Both the position numbers and the translations under genes were made by a program. From Methanosarcinales archaeon (GTDB lineage: Archaea > Halobacteriota > Syntropharchaeia > Alkanophagales > Methanospirareceae): a stretch of 6,278 nt of DNA. Where the stretch lies: assembly GCA_003661125.1 (NCBI GenBank), contig QMVO01000107.1, forward strand, positions 1 to 6,278. Reading direction: 5' to 3'. The notes below the pieces were generated by a model. It was not told the origin of the DNA. It worked only from the letters and a program-made list of their open reading frames with translations, and did no database searches. This document shows, piece after piece, positions 6,017 to 6,278 of this stretch. Within the stretch, counting starts at the first letter, position 1. Every line of letters starts with the position of its first letter.

Positions 6017-6092
6017 TATTGGTTTCCCCACTTTTTTTCCAGAATTTGACTCTATAATTGTTTTCAATTCCTTCCAAAAAATCGAATATGCA
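6017..6092. repeat. 76-bp tandem duplication, copy B
   Basis: This is the second direct copy, adjacent to copy A with no spacer. It is the copy read first on the minus strand and joins the upstream 62 codons in phase. Both differences from copy A would change Lys to Glu in the original reading frame. Confidence 0.97.
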
Positions 6093-6278
6093 GTTAGTAG
6101 GTTCATCCAATCCTTCTAATGCACAAGAAATCCCAATTTCTTTCAAGCACGAGCATATCCAAATTGTTTCAAGTTTTTTGGAGTCAATTGCTGTACCGAA
6201 TCCTCGGTTTCCAATGTTATAAATAGGTCTATTTGAACATTTTTCCGAAGTTGCAACTTTTTTAAAATGCTCCTTTAC

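Larger units (their letters stand above)
5549..6278 (-). pseudogene. Helical-repeat protein gene, 5'-partial, frame broken by a 76-bp duplication
   Basis: The gene enters from the right edge already open: 62 codons (VKEHFKKVATSEK... to LEGLDEPTN, 6278-6093) continue into the repeat copy at 6092-6017. That frame then shifts inside the second copy and stops at TAA 5990-5988. The other copy (6016-5941) carries the frame that continues to the stop at 5551-5549. Removing one copy restores a single uninterrupted frame of 62 + 25 + about 130 residues, so this is one gene split by the duplication. An ATG at 6106 gives a 185-residue open frame, but its first 30 residues are out of phase with the original. 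The protein is Ile/Leu/Lys/Glu-rich and looks all-helical, with pairs such as WICSCLKEIGISCALEGLDE and NIITIIEELGNTSIEKRLEK resembling HEAT/ARM-type solenoids. There is no signal peptide or membrane segment in view. I do not recognise the family. The gene is more AT-rich than its neighbours, except its last 30 codons (5549 to about 5645). Confidence 0.8.

Noticed and set aside
5941..6092. CRISPR-like array
   Set aside because: Only two copies exist, adjacent with no spacer, and inside a coding frame; this is a tandem duplication.

Overview
The window looks archaeal, probably euryarchaeal. It holds an archaeal-type tRNA m1A methyltransferase (TrmI), an archaeal/SCP2-type thiolase beside its DUF35 zinc-ribbon/OB partner, an RPA-like OB-fold protein and TATA-like AT boxes upstream of genes. 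A Shine-Dalgarno site matches GGAGGTGAT at eight of nine positions. The mix of short-chain acyl-CoA genes, an IS110 element and generous non-coding DNA would fit a methanogen-related or alkane/fatty-acid-metabolising lineage (ANME-1 or Syntrophoarchaeum-like). That placement is inference only.

Layout. Positions 1-531 (minus) hold the first 177 codons of an IS110-family transposase, cut by the window edge. Its non-coding end (532 to about 600) carries small perfect hairpins. trmI (668-1489, plus) is divergent from it. A 285-bp gap between converging genes follows (1490-1774). A compact minus-strand operon then reads thiolase (4292-3105), DUF35 protein (3101-2658) and 3-hydroxyacyl-CoA dehydrogenase (2635-1775), with gaps of 3 and 22 nt. 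Upstream of it on the same strand is a two-OB-fold, RPA-like protein (5110-4415) with its own likely promoter. Positions 5111-5548 hold no convincing gene, only short overlapping reading frames, a TATA-like box and hairpins. From 5549 to the right edge runs a minus-strand helical-repeat gene, 5'-truncated by the window and broken by a 76-bp tandem duplication.

How the genes fit together. The thiolase and dehydrogenase catalyse neighbouring steps of short-chain acyl-CoA metabolism: acetyl-CoA/acetoacetyl-CoA interconversion and 3-hydroxyacyl-CoA/3-ketoacyl-CoA interconversion. The DUF35 protein probably forms a complex with the thiolase. The direction (oxidation or synthesis) cannot be read from the DNA. 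trmI and the OB-fold gene are housekeeping-type nucleic-acid genes with no evident link to the operon.

The clearest unusual observation is the 76-bp duplication (5941-6016 and 6017-6092, 74/76 identical). Because 76 is not a multiple of three it splits an otherwise continuous coding frame. The open frame starting at 6106 is a by-product of that event, not the original protein. I found no convincing evidence of a wholly new multi-gene system.
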